NCBI RefSeq assembly: GCF_029626025.1
Contig: NZ_JARUBF010000001.1
Coordinates: 2,108,001 to 2,172,000 of the forward strand
Direction of reading: 5' to 3'
DNA from: Solwaraspora sp. WMMD406
Lineage (GTDB): Bacteria > Actinomycetota > Actinomycetes > Mycobacteriales > Micromonosporaceae
DNA length: 64,000 nt
Position numbers and translations under genes: made by a program. Shown here one piece after another: positions 52,271 through 61,317 of this stretch. Every line of letters begins with the position of its first letter. Position 1 is the stretch's first letter. Under the pieces are notes generated by a model. The model was not told where the DNA came from and did no database searches. It saw only the letters and a list, made by a program, of their open reading frames with translations.

Positions 52271-53836
52271 GTGACGTCGATTCGACAACTAATTGCGGGT
52301 ATATCCGAGGGGCGTGTCAGGATTCCGGCGTTTCAGCGAGGATTTGTGTGGGATCCCGATAGGGTTGCGCAACTCATGGATAGCATCTACAAGGGTTACC
52401 CGTTCGGGGCGCTATTGTTCTGGCGAACGAAGAATACGCTCCGTACTGAACGCGACCTGGGGCCATTCGTTCTCCCGGCTCGTCCTGAAGACTATCCTGT
52501 GGATTACGTACTTGACGGACAGCAGAGGCTGACCAGCATCTTCGGGGTATTTCAAACCGAGTTGGCGCCAGTTGGCGATGCTGCCTGGACGAACATTTAC
52601 TTCGACTATCGAACGAGTAGCGATGTCCAGGAAAGCAGCTTCGTTTCCCTGGCGCCTGACGAGGTCGACCCTGAGCGGCATTTTCCGTTGAGCGTCCTGT
52701 TTGATGCGCCTCAATATGGGGCGGCCTTCCGGAGGCTATCGGAGGAAGTTGTCCCGGTAATCGACGAGATGCACAGCCGTTTCAAGGAAACCGTTATACC
52801 GATACAGACCTTCACGACCGACGATCGGGCGGGTGTGGCGATTGTATTCGAGCGAGTCAACAGGCTTGGCGTGGAGCTGGACACGTTGCAACTGTTAAGT
52901 GCTTGGACTTGGTCGGACGACTTCGACTTACAGGGAAAATTTGCCGAACTCAGCGAGGAATTGGCACCATTCGGGTTCCGTGATGTCGGCGAAGAGGTGA
53001 CCCTACTCTTGCGATGCTGTGCTGCTATCGTCGAAGGTGACGCATCGCCAAAAACCATGGTTTCCCTTAATGGGACGAAGGTTCGGGAGCAATTTCCGCT
53101 GGTTGTCAACGGACTTAAAGGGGCGATCGACTTCGTCCGGAAGGAGCTAAACGTCGAGAAGTTGGATAATCTTCCGTACTCATCGCTACTGGTTCCCCTG
53201 GCCGTCTTTTTTGCCTCCGAAAGCTCGAAGTCGGTTCCATACACGGATGGGCAACGTCGACAGTTACTCCGTTGGATATGGAAATCCTGTTGGTCGTTGC
53301 GATATGGCCGTCAGGTCACTCGAAGCTTGGAGGTCGATATTGCGGAGATTGTTCGGATGAAATCGGGGCTGGCGTCACGACTGGATGACTTCGCCGTGCA
53401 TCTCGACGATCGGACGTTCCTTGAGAATAGATTTAACCTTAACACCGTCATAACCAAAACCTTTGTGCTCATGCTGGCTCAAGCTCATCCCCGGAGCCTG
53501 GTTAGCGGACAGAGTGTAGATCTGTCTGAAGTGCTGCGTAGCTACAACCGAAACGAGTTTCACCACTTATATCCGCAGGCGTTCCTGAGGAGTCGCCAGG
53601 TTTCGGCAGAGAATCACAGCTATCTTGCAAACATGTGTTTTATAAGCTCAATTGATAACAAAGTGCTCGGGGGTAGGGCGCCGAGCGTCTACAAGCCCGA
53701 TGTGGCAAAGGACCCCGATGTTCTTGCGCGTGCTTTCTGTCCGGACCGCGAACTGTGGGACGACAATTATTCAGATTTCGTCCGTGCTCGGGCGAATCTG
53801 CTGTGTAAAGAGGCGCAAAGGCAAATGACTCAATAA
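52271..53836 (+). CDS. DUF262 protein with HNH/DUF1524-like C-terminus (GmrSD-like)
   Basis: 521 residues, GTG start with GGAGGG upstream. The N-terminal DUF262 ParB/Srx-like domain is clear (IPAFQRGFVWDPDRVAQLMDSI, GYPFGALLFW, and YVLDGQQRLTSIFGVF with the DGQQR nucleotide motif). The helical middle has FERVNRLGVELDTLQLLSAW. The C-terminal part has EFHHLYPQAFLRS and NHSYLANMCFIS, an HNH-like His arrangement as in DUF1524. GmrSD proteins are type IV restriction enzymes against modified DNA. Markedly lower GC than the chromosome. Stand-alone gene, probably a phage-defence nuclease. Confidence 0.8.
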   Translation: MTSIRQLIAGISEGRVRIPAFQRGFVWDPDRVAQLMDSIYKGYPFGALLFWRTKNTLRTERDLGPFVLPARPEDYPVDYVLDGQQRLTSIFGVFQTELAPVGDAAWTNIYFDYRTSSDVQESSFVSLAPDEVDPERHFPLSVLFDAPQYGAAFRRLSEEVVPVIDEMHSRFKETVIPIQTFTTDDRAGVAIVFERVNRLGVELDTLQLLSAWTWSDDFDLQGKFAELSEELAPFGFRDVGEEVTLLLRCCAAIVEGDASPKTMVSLNGTKVREQFPLVVNGLKGAIDFVRKELNVEKLDNLPYSSLLVPLAVFFASESSKSVPYTDGQRRQLLRWIWKSCWSLRYGRQVTRSLEVDIAEIVRMKSGLASRLDDFAVHLDDRTFLENRFNLNTVITKTFVLMLAQAHPRSLVSGQSVDLSEVLRSYNRNEFHHLYPQAFLRSRQVSAENHSYLANMCFISSIDNKVLGGRAPSVYKPDVAKDPDVLARAFCPDRELWDDNYSDFVRARANLLCKEAQRQMTQ

Positions 53837-54285
53837 CCGGGGATTGTCGGGTGACCGCGCGGGGTTTGGCTGATGCGCCTAGGGATGGTTCACTTGGTCT
53901 CGGGAGAGGTCGGTCGCACTGATCAGGCAGGCTGACCTCGGGTGCGGGTGTGCCGAAACACCTGGCGGACGCGAGCGGGCAACACGGGATCGTGTGGCGT
54001 CAGGCTTCTCGGATAGGGCTGTTTGACCGGGGTTGCTTTGATTTGCTGCAAGATTGGGTGCAGCGCCCGGGCGCTGGCGCTCACGACTGGCCACTGATCG
54101 GTCGCGATGCCGGCGTTGTGGGGGTTTTCGAGGGCCGCGAGGACTTGGCTCGGTTTTGCGGACGGCGGCCCACGCTCCGACGTCGCGGTCCTGTCGGAAA
54201 TTGGCCGCCCACAGGCTTTGCCGGGCAAATTCTTGGGGTCGACTCAGAACTTCTTTGAATAGCTATTCAGTCGATCTCGATCTTA
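53837..54285. other. Intergenic region after the DUF262 gene
   Basis: 449 bases; no supported gene or RNA. GC returns to high values at its start and falls again at about 54240. Confidence 0.4.
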
Positions 54286-55023
54286 TCAACCTTCGCCAAG
54301 CGCGGTACCACGCTTGGCGAGGTAACCAGCGCATCGGCGGCCAAGGCTCGTGAGTTTCCATGACCCTCCACTGTAACCCATGACCGCATCAACGTCCGTG
54401 TCGATCACCATGCCAACACTGCCCAATTTGCTGATTAGTGCATCGTATCCTTCGGTCAATCCGGGGTCGGCAGCAACAACGCTCTTCTCGCTCCACCGGC
54501 CGTCGCGCGAATTCGGGTTCTCGCTAGCGAGGATCTTCAGCAGGCGGAGATGAGGCCGTTCCAGTTGACGAACAGCGTCGAAGGCCAACACCGCACCATC
54601 GACCTTATCCTCATCTTGTGTGCCGTGCACGAAAATCCGCGCGAGAAGGTCGACCTTCCATCCGTCCAAAGATCTAGACGCTACCTCGGCGACTTGGGCA
54701 AACAGCTCCAGCTCGCGAGGATCTCCCGCGATTTGTTTAAGGAGGCTCTCTGCCGACATGCCAGCCTCAGCAGCTGCGGTTTGAGTGAATCGCTCGACGT
54801 TCATCACTCGCCGTGACCATAGCTTATGTGTTACGTCAACCATCTCTTCTGTGAAGGAGCCAACGGCGGCTCCTAAGGCGGCGCCGACGGCGGCACCGGC
54901 CCCGGGGGGAGCTTCAAGCGCGACTCCCGCCAGCTCACATGTTGCAGCGACAGCTGGAGTAACCGCTCCGCTGTTCACCCACCGCCCGGTAATTGCCGCA
55001 GTCCGCTTGGCTAGATCGCCCAT
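54286..55023 (-). CDS. Hypothetical protein with Gly/Ala-rich hydrophobic segment
   Basis: 245 residues from the ATG at 55023; the frame continues upstream to 55218 with low-complexity residues that look untranslated. A small-residue hydrophobic stretch (GAGAAVGAALGAAVGSF near 50-66) may insert in membranes. The remainder is helical and charged (FTQTAAAEAGMSAESLLKQI, AVRQLERPHLRLLKILASE) with a winged-helix-like end. No family named. Lower GC and island position suggest horizontal transfer; an effector role is speculation. Confidence 0.55.
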   Translation of the reverse strand: MGDLAKRTAAITGRWVNSGAVTPAVAATCELAGVALEAPPGAGAAVGAALGAAVGSFTEEMVDVTHKLWSRRVMNVERFTQTAAAEAGMSAESLLKQIAGDPRELELFAQVAEVASRSLDGWKVDLLARIFVHGTQDEDKVDGAVLAFDAVRQLERPHLRLLKILASENPNSRDGRWSEKSVVAADPGLTEGYDALISKLGSVGMVIDTDVDAVMGYSGGSWKLTSLGRRCAGYLAKRGTALGEG

Positions 55024-55512
55024 GTCCTGCAGTATGCCGTGCTCAAGCAAGTTTCGGTCGGATGCGGTCCCGGCAGGTGGCAGGCGAGCGGGCCGCTCAG
55101 ACGTTGGAGGACGACGGGAAGGTCGCACCCCTTTTTGAAGGCACAGCGATGCGGCGGTCTGTGAGATCCGGCGGGCGGCGGCGATGTGGCTGTACAACTG
55201 GGTCTTGCCGCCGTTCAACGGTCTACCGGAACGCCAGATGTTGCCGCGCGACCCGCCTTCGATGTGCTCGACGGACTAGACCTCAACGTTGACCACAGCA
55301 GCAACAGCTCGATCGACACCGTGGCGGGCTGTCTGATCCTCGGATCCCCGGATTCCCCGCGCCGTTGCCGCGCGGCCGTTGGTACCCCACCATGGACCTG
55401 TTCCAACCTGGTCGCCCACGGGCGTTACCGGGGGTTTTCCGGGGGAGAGTTCAATACAGTATAGATGAAAGTCGAACTATTGACCGGGTTCTTGCTCGTC
55501 AGAGCTTGCGTT

Positions 55513-55550
55513 GGTGCCCCGGCAGGATTCGAGCCTGCGATTCGGATTAG
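55513..55550 (-). other. tRNA 3'-end-like fragment, candidate attachment site (third)
   Basis: The minus strand ends CGCAGGCTCGAATCCTGCCG then GGGCACCA, a T-arm and acceptor end with CTCGAAT in place of TTCGAAT. Upstream TCTCTAATCCGAAT resembles a tRNA anticodon 3' side but no proper cloverleaf forms. Borders the island before the conflict genes. Confidence 0.6.
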
Positions 55551-55575
55551 AGATCGAATTCCTCCGCCGCACCAC

Positions 55576-56640
55576 TCAGCCACTGAAGGTATTACGCTGG
55601 ACGTTGTGGTCGCCGATCTGCACGCCCCGGACATTGTCCAGCCGGACGTTTCGCGCGGCCGGGTTCGGTGATCGGACGGCCCGTCTGTTAAGGAGGGCGT
55701 AGAGGACCTCGGCCGAGGCACGGGCCGCGAACCGCTTGTAGCGGTCATCCTTGGCCGGGTCGGCGTGATCCATGACGCCCTTTACCACCAGCCAGTCCGG
55801 TACGCCCTGGGTCTCGGCGACGGTGGCGATGGTCGCGGCCTCCATGTCCAGGCCGGTGACGGTGCGCACGCCCATCGCCGACAGCCGCGCCCAGGCCTCG
55901 CCATCTTTGGCCACGTAGCTCCCACTGGCCATAGGCGCCACCGCCACCGCGAACGGCAGCTTCGCGGGCCCGTGCACATCGTCGTAGCGGGCGCGCTCGA
56001 TGAACGTGCGGCCCTTATCGGTCAGCACCCACTCCACCCCGGGCCGGACGATGTGCCCCTGGGCCTCGATTGCCTCCGGCCGTTGCGGCCACGTGCCCGG
56101 TGGGAAGTAGCGTTCGAACGCCGGGTGCTTCACCGGGTCCTGATCGAGGAGCAGCCGTTCCAGCAGCCAGAGGGCGGCCTCGTCCTCGGTTGCGGGGCCG
56201 TAGCTGGGCAGCCCGCTCGGAGGACTCAGCTCCTGCGCGGCGCGGATCCATTTCTGGTCGAGCTGGTACTGCCGGTGGTCGCCGACGAAGCCGTCCCTGG
56301 TCTGCTTGCCCTCGTCGTACTCGTACGTCATCTCGGCTACCACCACATCGCCCAGCGCGACCTGGCCCGGATTGCCCGCGCACACGCCGGGCATGGCCAG
56401 GCAGCCCGGACGCAGCCGGTCGACCAGCGCGGTGGCCGCTACCCCGGTCGGGCGGCCGCTCATCCGGACCGGCCGGGCGAGCGCCACCGACAACCGTCGG
56501 CCGTCGGCGCATCGATATTCGCCCCGCAGGTACGGATGCGGGTCGTCCTCGTCGCAGGGTGTCCAGTCCTCGATGCAGGCCTTGGCTGCCTCGTGCTCCA
56601 GCGGGATCGCCGCGACGATCAGAACGTCGATCATGTCCAT
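55576..56640 (-). CDS. Nucleoside phosphorylase/nucleosidase-fold effector with C-terminal RHIM-like motif
   Basis: 354 residues from the ATG at 56640 with GGAG five bases upstream, 13 bases after the upstream gene's stop. Residues 1-330 are a PNP_UDP_1/MTA-SAH-nucleosidase-type domain: DVLIVAAIPLEHEAAK, PGVCAGNPGQVALGDVVVAE, YDEGKQTRDGFVGDH, and the ribose-binding MEAATIATVAE with the catalytic-type DHADPAKDDRYKRFAA. After a short linker the protein ends in GVQIGDHNVQRNTF (339-352), matching the V-Q-[IV]-G-x-x-N core of RHIM/PP/BASS3-like amyloid signalling motifs. Its operon partner carries the same motif at its N-terminus. Inferred role: an aggregation-triggered nucleotide-depleting effector. 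Confidence 0.8.
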   Translation of the reverse strand: MDMIDVLIVAAIPLEHEAAKACIEDWTPCDEDDPHPYLRGEYRCADGRRLSVALARPVRMSGRPTGVAATALVDRLRPGCLAMPGVCAGNPGQVALGDVVVAEMTYEYDEGKQTRDGFVGDHRQYQLDQKWIRAAQELSPPSGLPSYGPATEDEAALWLLERLLLDQDPVKHPAFERYFPPGTWPQRPEAIEAQGHIVRPGVEWVLTDKGRTFIERARYDDVHGPAKLPFAVAVAPMASGSYVAKDGEAWARLSAMGVRTVTGLDMEAATIATVAETQGVPDWLVVKGVMDHADPAKDDRYKRFAARASAEVLYALLNRRAVRSPNPAARNVRLDNVRGVQIGDHNVQRNTFSG

Positions 56641-56653
56641 GTCATCTCCATCG

Positions 56654-59600
56654 TCACCACTCGATTCCGCGTCGCCAGACCTCGGCGTCGTGGTCATGCT
56701 TGCTGCTCTCAAGCTCGTACGTGTCGGCCAGCTGCCGGAGGATCCGCTGCGATCGAGGCCATCCCTCGGCCTGACGTTCGTACTCTCGATAGCGCTTGAC
56801 CAGCGTCCGTTCCTGAGCGCCGCCGTCCCGGAGAGCACGCATCGTCAACCCGCGCCGGTTGTAGAGGCCGTTCCAGAGGCCGCTGTCCATCTCGTCGCTG
56901 TCGGCGTCCTCCAGCACCTCGCGTACGGCCAAAGGTGGCACCGAGCCGTCCTCGTCCGGGTTGGCGGAAGCGAGGGCCGTGCCGATGATTCCGTCAGCGA
57001 GGCGTAGCCGGCCGGAGGCCAACAACCGTCGTCTTGCCTCCTCGACCCAGGCGGCGAGAGCCTTGGCGTCGATGGTCCCGTCCGGGTCGGTGCCCGGGCA
57101 TCGGCGCCAGGACCGCAGGACCTGGAAGATGGCGCGGATCCGGGCGACTTGGTCCGGGCCGTCGACGGTGTCGTCAGAGCCCTCGGCGCGGAAGGCGGTC
57201 TCGACGAGCTCGGCGAAGAAGGATGGGTCTTCGGCGAGGCGGGCATGGATCGTGGGCGTACGGGCGTCGTAGCGCAGAAGCGGGACGAGGCTCAGCTCGA
57301 TCTCGGTCACCCGATGCGTCCCGAGCGCGTCCCGGTGACGTTCGAGTAGTTCGACGACGATTTGCAGGTCGTATCCGGAAAGCGGGTGGTCCTTCTTTAC
57401 CGACCGGACGAATCCCTCGCAGGCGGTGGCCGCCTCGACGGCGACCTCGTGTGTGTCGACCTGTTCGGCGTACATCGCGATCAGATCCAGTGCCGGTGCA
57501 CACCGACCCACGCTGATCAGGCCGGCCGCCGCCTTCGCGACACCGGTGAACTCCGGGCCGAGGCCGTTGATCCCGAACTCGCGCCAGTAGACGGCGGCCG
57601 CCTCGGGACCGGGATCGGTGTTCTCCGGATCGCGCCGCGCCAGCAGCAGCCTCGCCCGCGCAGTCCCATCCGAAGTGCGGTCGAGGTAGTCGGCGCCGCG
57701 TAGCATCCGCAGCGCGAAGTACTCGAACGCGATGTCCGGCCGGCTCGCCGGGCGGTCCTCGGACAGCCAGGTCAGCAGCACGTCGTCGTGCTCGGTGGAC
57801 GGCGACTGGGCGAGAGCGGCCCCGATCAGGTCGCCGTTCCCGGTTCGGCCGGCCAGCGCCACTAGCGCGTCGAGACCGTCGGAGGCCAGGATCCGCGCCA
57901 CCGCCTCGGCCCGCAGCCGGGACAGCTCGGTGAAGTACTCCTCCGCGCTGGACCGTTTCTTCGTGAAGCCCTCCGGTTGTGGCCACCGGTCGCCGAAAAG
58001 CCAGAACGTCTGATCGGCCGGTTGCGACGGCGCGAGCGCGTCGGCGGCCCGCCTGAACGGCGCGAGTTGGTCAGCCGACATCGCCCACCGCGCGTCGCCG
58101 AATCCGGTGTGCAGGGCAATCAGTTCCCGGAGCGCCTCGGACAGACGCCGCCGCATGTCCTGGTCGTTGACCGAACCGGACAGGGACATCAGCCGTTCCA
58201 CGAAGCCGCAGCGCTGGTCGTCGGGCAGGTTGTCGGACAGCGGGATGAGGGCGAGGAAGCGTTCCGGATCGTCGTCGAGGTCGTCCAAGGCCAAGCCGGC
58301 GACGTCCCGGAAGGCGGCATAGGTCTCGGCCGGCGGCGGTGCCCCCGGTATCGGCCAGTCCCGCAGGAGCGGCGTCGGGTGGACCGTACCGATGGTTCCG
58401 TGCCGGGCCGACCGGAGCAGGTCGAGCAGCAGCATCCGGGCGACCTCGGGCCTGTCGCGGAGCATCCGCTTCAGTGCACGCAGCCGGACCGGTCGGGGTG
58501 CGTTGGTCTGGGGCCGTGTGACCTCGAAGATCTCGGCGAGCGAGACACCCGGCCGGTCTTGCTGATCGCTGCCCGGATCGGCCGCGGCCATCCGGGCCAG
58601 AGCCTCGACCGCACCGCCGAAATGCTCAGTCGGCCAGGCGAGGAGCTCCAGGGCCGCTCGAGAGGAGGGGCGGCCATTCCGCACGGCGTCGAGGAACGCG
58701 GTGGGAGATGCCTCGGCCAGATACGTCAGCACGTCCGCCAGGGAGACGTTCGCCTGGCTCATAACCTCGCGCACCACCCGGCGCACGAGCTCGGCAGAGC
58801 CACCGCGGACCGCGAGGACGACCAGCGACTCCGCGATACCGCGCCGGATCGCCACCGACCCGCCACGCGTGGTGAGGACGCGGACCGCCAGGGCGGCGAA
58901 TGCCGCCCGGTCCTCCTCGGTGAAGCTGGGCGCCAGCAGGACGATGGCGTCCTCGGGCGCCTGCACGTACCACCGCTGACCCAGGTGCCCGAGCATCGCC
59001 GTGTCCGGGTCCGCAGCCGCCTGAGCAGAGATCTCGGCGATCTCGGCGTTGTCCACCCCGGTGAACCCACTGACGATCGTCCGATCGCCGTCGTGATCGC
59101 CGTGCCAGCCACCCAGCAGCGCCAGCCGCCGGAGGCGGACATCGGCAGACCGGGCCCAAGGCGGAATCGCGAGCGAACGGTGTTTGGCCAGGGCCCGCCG
59201 CAGCTGGCTCAGCCCACGCCGGGCCAGGACGCCGAGGGACCGGGCCCGGTCCGGCTCGATCGTGGCGGACAGGTGCCTCTCGACCTCCTCCTCGTCGAGC
59301 GGGGGCACCTTCACGGCCGGGTTCGGCACGAGCTTGCCGTACACCAGGAGGGTATGCGGGTGCCGGAGCGGGATCTCGTTCAGCGGCAGGCTGGTCGGCA
59401 CGGCCAGGATCTGCGGGTCCTGCGCCGCCAGCTGGGGGCGCAGGGCCGCCTGATCGTCCTGATCGTCGATCAACAGCGTGCGATCACCCAGCGGTGTGCC
59501 GTTCAGGGCCACCGCAATGAACGCCTTCAGCTCCAGCTCGCCCAGCTCGCCCCCGACCTCGACGACGGCCGGGCTAGTGTCGAGGGCGGCGCGCAGGGCG

Positions 59601-59779
59601 GCGGCCTGCTCCTGGCGACCGGCCAGCACGATCTCCGCGCCGAGGGGAGGGTCGGTGAACGGCAACCATGTGTCGTTCCACCACTCCGTCAACGGCACGC
59701 CGGGCTTGGAGCCCTCGTAGTAGTGGTTGTGCTGAGTGTTGCGGTCGCCGACCTGGACGCCGGAGCTGTTGCTGATCAT
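56654..59779 (-). CDS. Large helical STAND-like protein with N-terminal RHIM-like motif
   Basis: 1041 residues from the ATG at 59779. Residues 7-18 (GVQVGDRNTQHN) match the C-terminal motif of the nucleosidase at 8 of 12 positions. Residues about 35-270 resemble the N-terminal part of STAND-like sensors (LGAEIVLAGRQEQAAALRAAL, GELELKAFIAVALNG, RSLAIPPWA) but no intact Walker A GxxxxGK[ST] is present, so NTP binding may be lost or unusual. Residues 300-1041 are all-helical repeats with conserved Trp/Pro sites, typical of a target-sensing scaffold. First gene of the operon with the nucleosidase. No known full-length family recognised. Confidence 0.75.
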   Translation of the reverse strand: MISNSSGVQVGDRNTQHNHYYEGSKPGVPLTEWWNDTWLPFTDPPLGAEIVLAGRQEQAAALRAALDTSPAVVEVGGELGELELKAFIAVALNGTPLGDRTLLIDDQDDQAALRPQLAAQDPQILAVPTSLPLNEIPLRHPHTLLVYGKLVPNPAVKVPPLDEEEVERHLSATIEPDRARSLGVLARRGLSQLRRALAKHRSLAIPPWARSADVRLRRLALLGGWHGDHDGDRTIVSGFTGVDNAEIAEISAQAAADPDTAMLGHLGQRWYVQAPEDAIVLLAPSFTEEDRAAFAALAVRVLTTRGGSVAIRRGIAESLVVLAVRGGSAELVRRVVREVMSQANVSLADVLTYLAEASPTAFLDAVRNGRPSSRAALELLAWPTEHFGGAVEALARMAAADPGSDQQDRPGVSLAEIFEVTRPQTNAPRPVRLRALKRMLRDRPEVARMLLLDLLRSARHGTIGTVHPTPLLRDWPIPGAPPPAETYAAFRDVAGLALDDLDDDPERFLALIPLSDNLPDDQRCGFVERLMSLSGSVNDQDMRRRLSEALRELIALHTGFGDARWAMSADQLAPFRRAADALAPSQPADQTFWLFGDRWPQPEGFTKKRSSAEEYFTELSRLRAEAVARILASDGLDALVALAGRTGNGDLIGAALAQSPSTEHDDVLLTWLSEDRPASRPDIAFEYFALRMLRGADYLDRTSDGTARARLLLARRDPENTDPGPEAAAVYWREFGINGLGPEFTGVAKAAAGLISVGRCAPALDLIAMYAEQVDTHEVAVEAATACEGFVRSVKKDHPLSGYDLQIVVELLERHRDALGTHRVTEIELSLVPLLRYDARTPTIHARLAEDPSFFAELVETAFRAEGSDDTVDGPDQVARIRAIFQVLRSWRRCPGTDPDGTIDAKALAAWVEEARRRLLASGRLRLADGIIGTALASANPDEDGSVPPLAVREVLEDADSDEMDSGLWNGLYNRRGLTMRALRDGGAQERTLVKRYREYERQAEGWPRSQRILRQLADTYELESSKHDHDAEVWRRGIEW

Positions 59780-60164
59780 CGGATCCGATTCTCCCAGGCG
59801 CGGGTCGGGGCGGCGACGGAACTCGCCCAGGGTGATGGTCGGGGATGAAGGCCATGATCTACACCTCGGGTGGCCGGCATCCACGCCACGGCCGGCGTAT
59901 ACCGATGCACCCCACCGGGGATCCCCAGAGCGGGATCAGTCGCAGCAGCGGCGGTCTCTGAGGGCACTGACCTGTGGTTCGAGACGGAATTCCTTGGAGA
60001 AGCCGGGCTCGGAAACCCGTCACTCCGGAGTCGGCTTCGAAGGACAGCGTGATGCATTGTAGAGCGACAGGGTCGCTGGGCCGAGGCGCACATGCCGTGC
60101 GCCAGCCGCGCCCCGCGAACGGGCCACCCGCTGCACCAGCTCCGGTCCCGGAAGAGCCCCAGGG
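59780..60164. other. Promoter region of the RHIM-like operon
   Basis: 385 bases between the large gene's start and the stop of the HTH gene upstream on the same strand. Short frames only. It should hold the operon promoter, but no clear -35/-10 pair stands out. Confidence 0.4.
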
Positions 60165-61223
60165 TTACGAAGGACAAACCTTTTCCTGATCGGACGTTGG
60201 AGCCGCCGGCATGCTGCCGGCCCATGTCGCCCGTGAGCTGCTGCCGGCGGTGGCTGGGTCCGCGCTCCGGCGCGCGGGCGTGCCGATCCACAGCTTCAAT
60301 GGCGTGGTGTCGTCTGGGACGTTCGTGACGGGGATCCAGTCCCTGGCGCTGTTACCGTCGCCGAGGAGATCGGCGTCGAAGACCTGATCAGACGCTATGA
60401 CGATGACGGCGACGTCGTCGTCGCCCACCAGAGCATCCCGGACGGTCATTGACTCGTTTTGCGCGTGCAGTGCTAGCAAAAGGGCGCCGCTACACTCCGT
60501 TCCGTCGTACTCGACCTGGCCGGCGTGTGCTAGGAGCCGCAGCTGTGGGTATGGCCGCCGCCGGTAGTGGTTGGCGCGCCGGTCGGAGGCGAGTAAGTCG
60601 TCGAACGCTGTCATCAGCCGGGCGAGGACCTCTGGATACGACCGGCCGTCACCCTGTAGGACGAGCAGGCTACCGTCGGCGCTGTCCCGACGGTTGACTA
60701 CAAGCGTGTCGGCTGCCGAGTCGGTGAGGGCAGCATCTACAAGTTGCCGGATGCGCTGGGTTGCCGGGAACGGCAACAGTGGGGCGTTTACCCATTCCGC
60801 TATGACCAGCAAGACGTCGAGCGTGCTAGGGCCTGGGTGCGCGCTGTCCGTAGCCGGATGTCCGGTCGCGGCCAGCCACAGCTGGTGGAAGCGGTGCACT
60901 TCATCGCCCGAATCCGGACCCGCCGGTACCTTATCGGCAAGCTGCTCGACTAGGACGTCCAGCAGTCCCCAGTCGGGCACCCGGGCACTGATGAACGCCT
61001 CGTGGATGCGGCTGCGGCTGGCGACACCGGCGCCGATCCAGCTGACCATGGTGGTCAGCGAGGGACGGCCGGCGCGAGCGTGCAGGTCGTGCAAGGCGTC
61101 GTTGAGCGCCCGCGCCTCGTTCGGCAGCGAGCCGGGACGCTTGAACCCAGCCACCTCGACTCCTTCGCACGCTGGCTCTCGGCCTACAAGCATTGCATAC
61201 CGTCTGAGTTCAGTCTCTGTCAT
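60165..61223 (-). CDS. HTH-domain protein with nucleotidyl-cyclase-like C-terminal region
   Basis: 352 residues from the ATG at 61223; longer in-frame starts overlap the divergent gene and lack a ribosome-binding site. Residues about 25-95 form an actinomycete HTH (LNDALHDLHARAGRPSLTTM, GVASRSRIHEAFISARVPDW). After a linker, residues 195-320 (TLVVNRRDSADGSLLVLQGD, YPQLRLLAHAGQVEYDGTEC, VAVIVIASDQVFDADLLGD) resemble a class III cyclase-like fold without obvious catalytic Asp pair, so it may be a degenerate sensor. Divergent from the nucleosidase fusion with 94 bases between starts. Confidence 0.55.
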   Translation of the reverse strand: MTETELRRYAMLVGREPACEGVEVAGFKRPGSLPNEARALNDALHDLHARAGRPSLTTMVSWIGAGVASRSRIHEAFISARVPDWGLLDVLVEQLADKVPAGPDSGDEVHRFHQLWLAATGHPATDSAHPGPSTLDVLLVIAEWVNAPLLPFPATQRIRQLVDAALTDSAADTLVVNRRDSADGSLLVLQGDGRSYPEVLARLMTAFDDLLASDRRANHYRRRPYPQLRLLAHAGQVEYDGTECSGALLLALHAQNESMTVRDALVGDDDVAVIVIASDQVFDADLLGDGNSARDWIPVTNVPDDTTPLKLWIGTPARRSADPATAGSSSRATWAGSMPAAPTSDQEKVCPS

Positions 61224-61317
61224 CCTGTCTCGTCCGATGTCGTCTGGATTCGTCCGTGCCCCTTGAACCTGCCGCAGGGTTGGTGGCGCTGGACCGACTG
61301 AATCGATGGAGGTTGTC

